From Candidatus Ornithospirochaeta stercoripullorum (GTDB taxonomy: Bacteria > Spirochaetota > Spirochaetia > Sphaerochaetales > Sphaerochaetaceae), in contig JADIMT010000092.1 of assembly GCA_017694595.1 (NCBI GenBank), positions 1-33,241 of the forward strand: a stretch of 33,241 nucleotides of DNA, read 5' to 3'. Shown here in pieces: positions 32,704-33,241 of the stretch; position 1 is the first letter of the stretch; the number at the start of each line of letters is the position of its first letter. Under the pieces are notes generated by a model, which saw only the letters and a program-made list of their open reading frames with translations, ran no database searches and was not told where the DNA came from. Position numbers and translations under genes: made by a program.

Positions 32704-32739
32704 GCTAAAGGCTTTGATAAAATATATTAAGGAGAAAAA

Positions 32740-32958
32740 ATGGCAAAGGAAGAAGCAATCGAGGTTGAAGGAGTTGTAAAAGAAGCTCTGCCAAACACTA
32801 TGTTCCGCGTTGAGCTCACAAACAAACTGGTAATCCTCGCACACCTTTCAGGAAAGATGAGGAAGCACTACATCAGAATCGTTCCTGGTGACACAGTGAA
32901 AGTAGAGCTTTCCCCATATGACCTGACAAAGGGCAGAATTGTCTACAGGGAGCGCTAA
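32740..32958 (+). CDS. infA: Translation initiation factor IF-1
   Basis: The 72 aa OB-fold protein binds the A site of the 30S subunit during initiation. The full pattern is present: [13 protein letters not shown], the [11 protein letters not shown] strand, [14 protein letters not shown] and [22 protein letters not shown]. Length is exactly typical. AAGGAG is 6 bases upstream. It is monocistronic here rather than in a ribosomal-protein operon. Its stop overlaps the stop of the convergent Smr-domain gene by 4 bases. Confidence 0.97.
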   Translation: MAKEEAIEVEGVVKEALPNTMFRVELTNKLVILAHLSGKMRKHYIRIVPGDTVKVELSPYDLTKGRIVYRER

Positions 32959-33241
32959 GCTTTAAGGATTATCCAGAGTGCTCCCGAGCCGCCTGCTGAC
33001 TGAGGGGCGCTATATTTTTCGCTTACGATTCCCGATTCATCAAGAACATGTATCACGGCATCGCGGAGAACTCCAATGCCGTCTTCGCTGTGAAGTCCCT
33101 TTCCTGTTATTATCGATATTTTTCTTAAACCGTTCTCCCTGCATTCATCGAGGAAAGACTTCACGCAGCTTTCAGCTTCGGCCACAGTATAGCCATGAAG
33201 ATCGAGCGTAGACTGAGGCATCATAGTGCGAAGCTTGGAGA
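32955..33241 (-). CDS. Smr-domain protein (5' end probably beyond the window)
   Basis: The visible 95 or so residues are a Smr domain, the small MutS-related nuclease fold: [19 protein letters not shown], then [21 protein letters not shown] and GALWIILKA. Smr proteins cleave nucleic acids, for example at collided ribosomes or branched DNA. The ORF track starts at MMPQSTLD (33224), but the frame stays open to the window edge ([16 protein letters not shown]) and that stretch resembles the linker before the domain in longer Smr proteins, so the true start is probably outside the window. Confidence 0.85.
   Translation of the reverse strand, partial: SKLRTMMPQSTLDLHGYTVAEAESCVKSFLDECRENGLRKISIITGKGLHSEDGIGVLRDAVIHVLDESGIVSEKYSAPQSAGGSGALWIILKA

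Noticed and set aside
32589-32739. Glycine riboswitch upstream of glyA
   Set aside because: The 151-base region shared with infA holds an infA promoter and the glyA ribosome site, and no glycine aptamer core or paired aptamers could be recognised.

Overview
The window looks like a compact chromosomal segment of a host-associated spirochaete (Spirochaetota, perhaps Treponema/Sphaerochaeta-like). This is inferred from gene families, not from a marker gene. The pointers are a eukaryote-type hexokinase, a long (502 aa) serine hydroxymethyltransferase with internal insertions, an archaeal-style UMP kinase, many short secreted proteins and lipoproteins, and an ABC sugar-binding protein whose processed end would begin near AGGSGES with no lipobox cysteine. 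No rRNA, tRNA, CRISPR array or phage was seen. No gene-free stretch exceeds 300 bases.

Layout. 1-9.2 kb: a partial CDS, then argH, a lamin-tail-like lipoprotein, ssb, a UMP kinase, a PflX-type (COG1313) radical SAM protein, a patatin-like lipase, and a minus-strand operon (secreted protein > hexokinase > pyridoxamine kinase > nucleosidase). 9.2-11 kb: a UMF1-type MFS exporter, divergent from a NifX-like protein with a His/Cys-rich tail. 11-16.3 kb: a plus-strand housekeeping operon sbcB-prfA-prmC-rsh. 16.3-23.3 kb: a regulated family II pyrophosphatase, rpiB, and a minus-strand operon of dihydropyrimidinase-like amidohydrolase > HAD-cytidine deaminase fusion > phospholipase-D-like lipoprotein > two small exported proteins. 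23.4-30.9 kb: a carbohydrate ABC locus (two permeases, a binding protein, no ATPase) with an 808 aa probable carbohydrate-active enzyme on the opposite strand and a decayed IS1182-like element beside it. 31-33.2 kb: glyA, infA and a partial Smr-domain gene.

Two genome-scale habits stand out. First, many genes that begin a transcription unit have no Shine-Dalgarno sequence. Instead a -10-like hexamer ends exactly 6 (once 7) bases before ATG, as expected for leaderless mRNAs, while operon-internal genes have clear GGAGG-type sites. Second, every native convergent gene pair overlaps or abuts at the 3' ends (44 bases of overlap at most, 1 base of gap at most), leaving no room for dedicated terminators. 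The exception is the junction now occupied by the IS.

No defence system or other wholly new multi-gene machine was recognised. The most unusual candidates are the HAD-cytidine deaminase fusion in a pyrimidine-type operon with membrane and exported proteins, and the uncharacterised 808 aa enzyme embedded in the ABC sugar locus.
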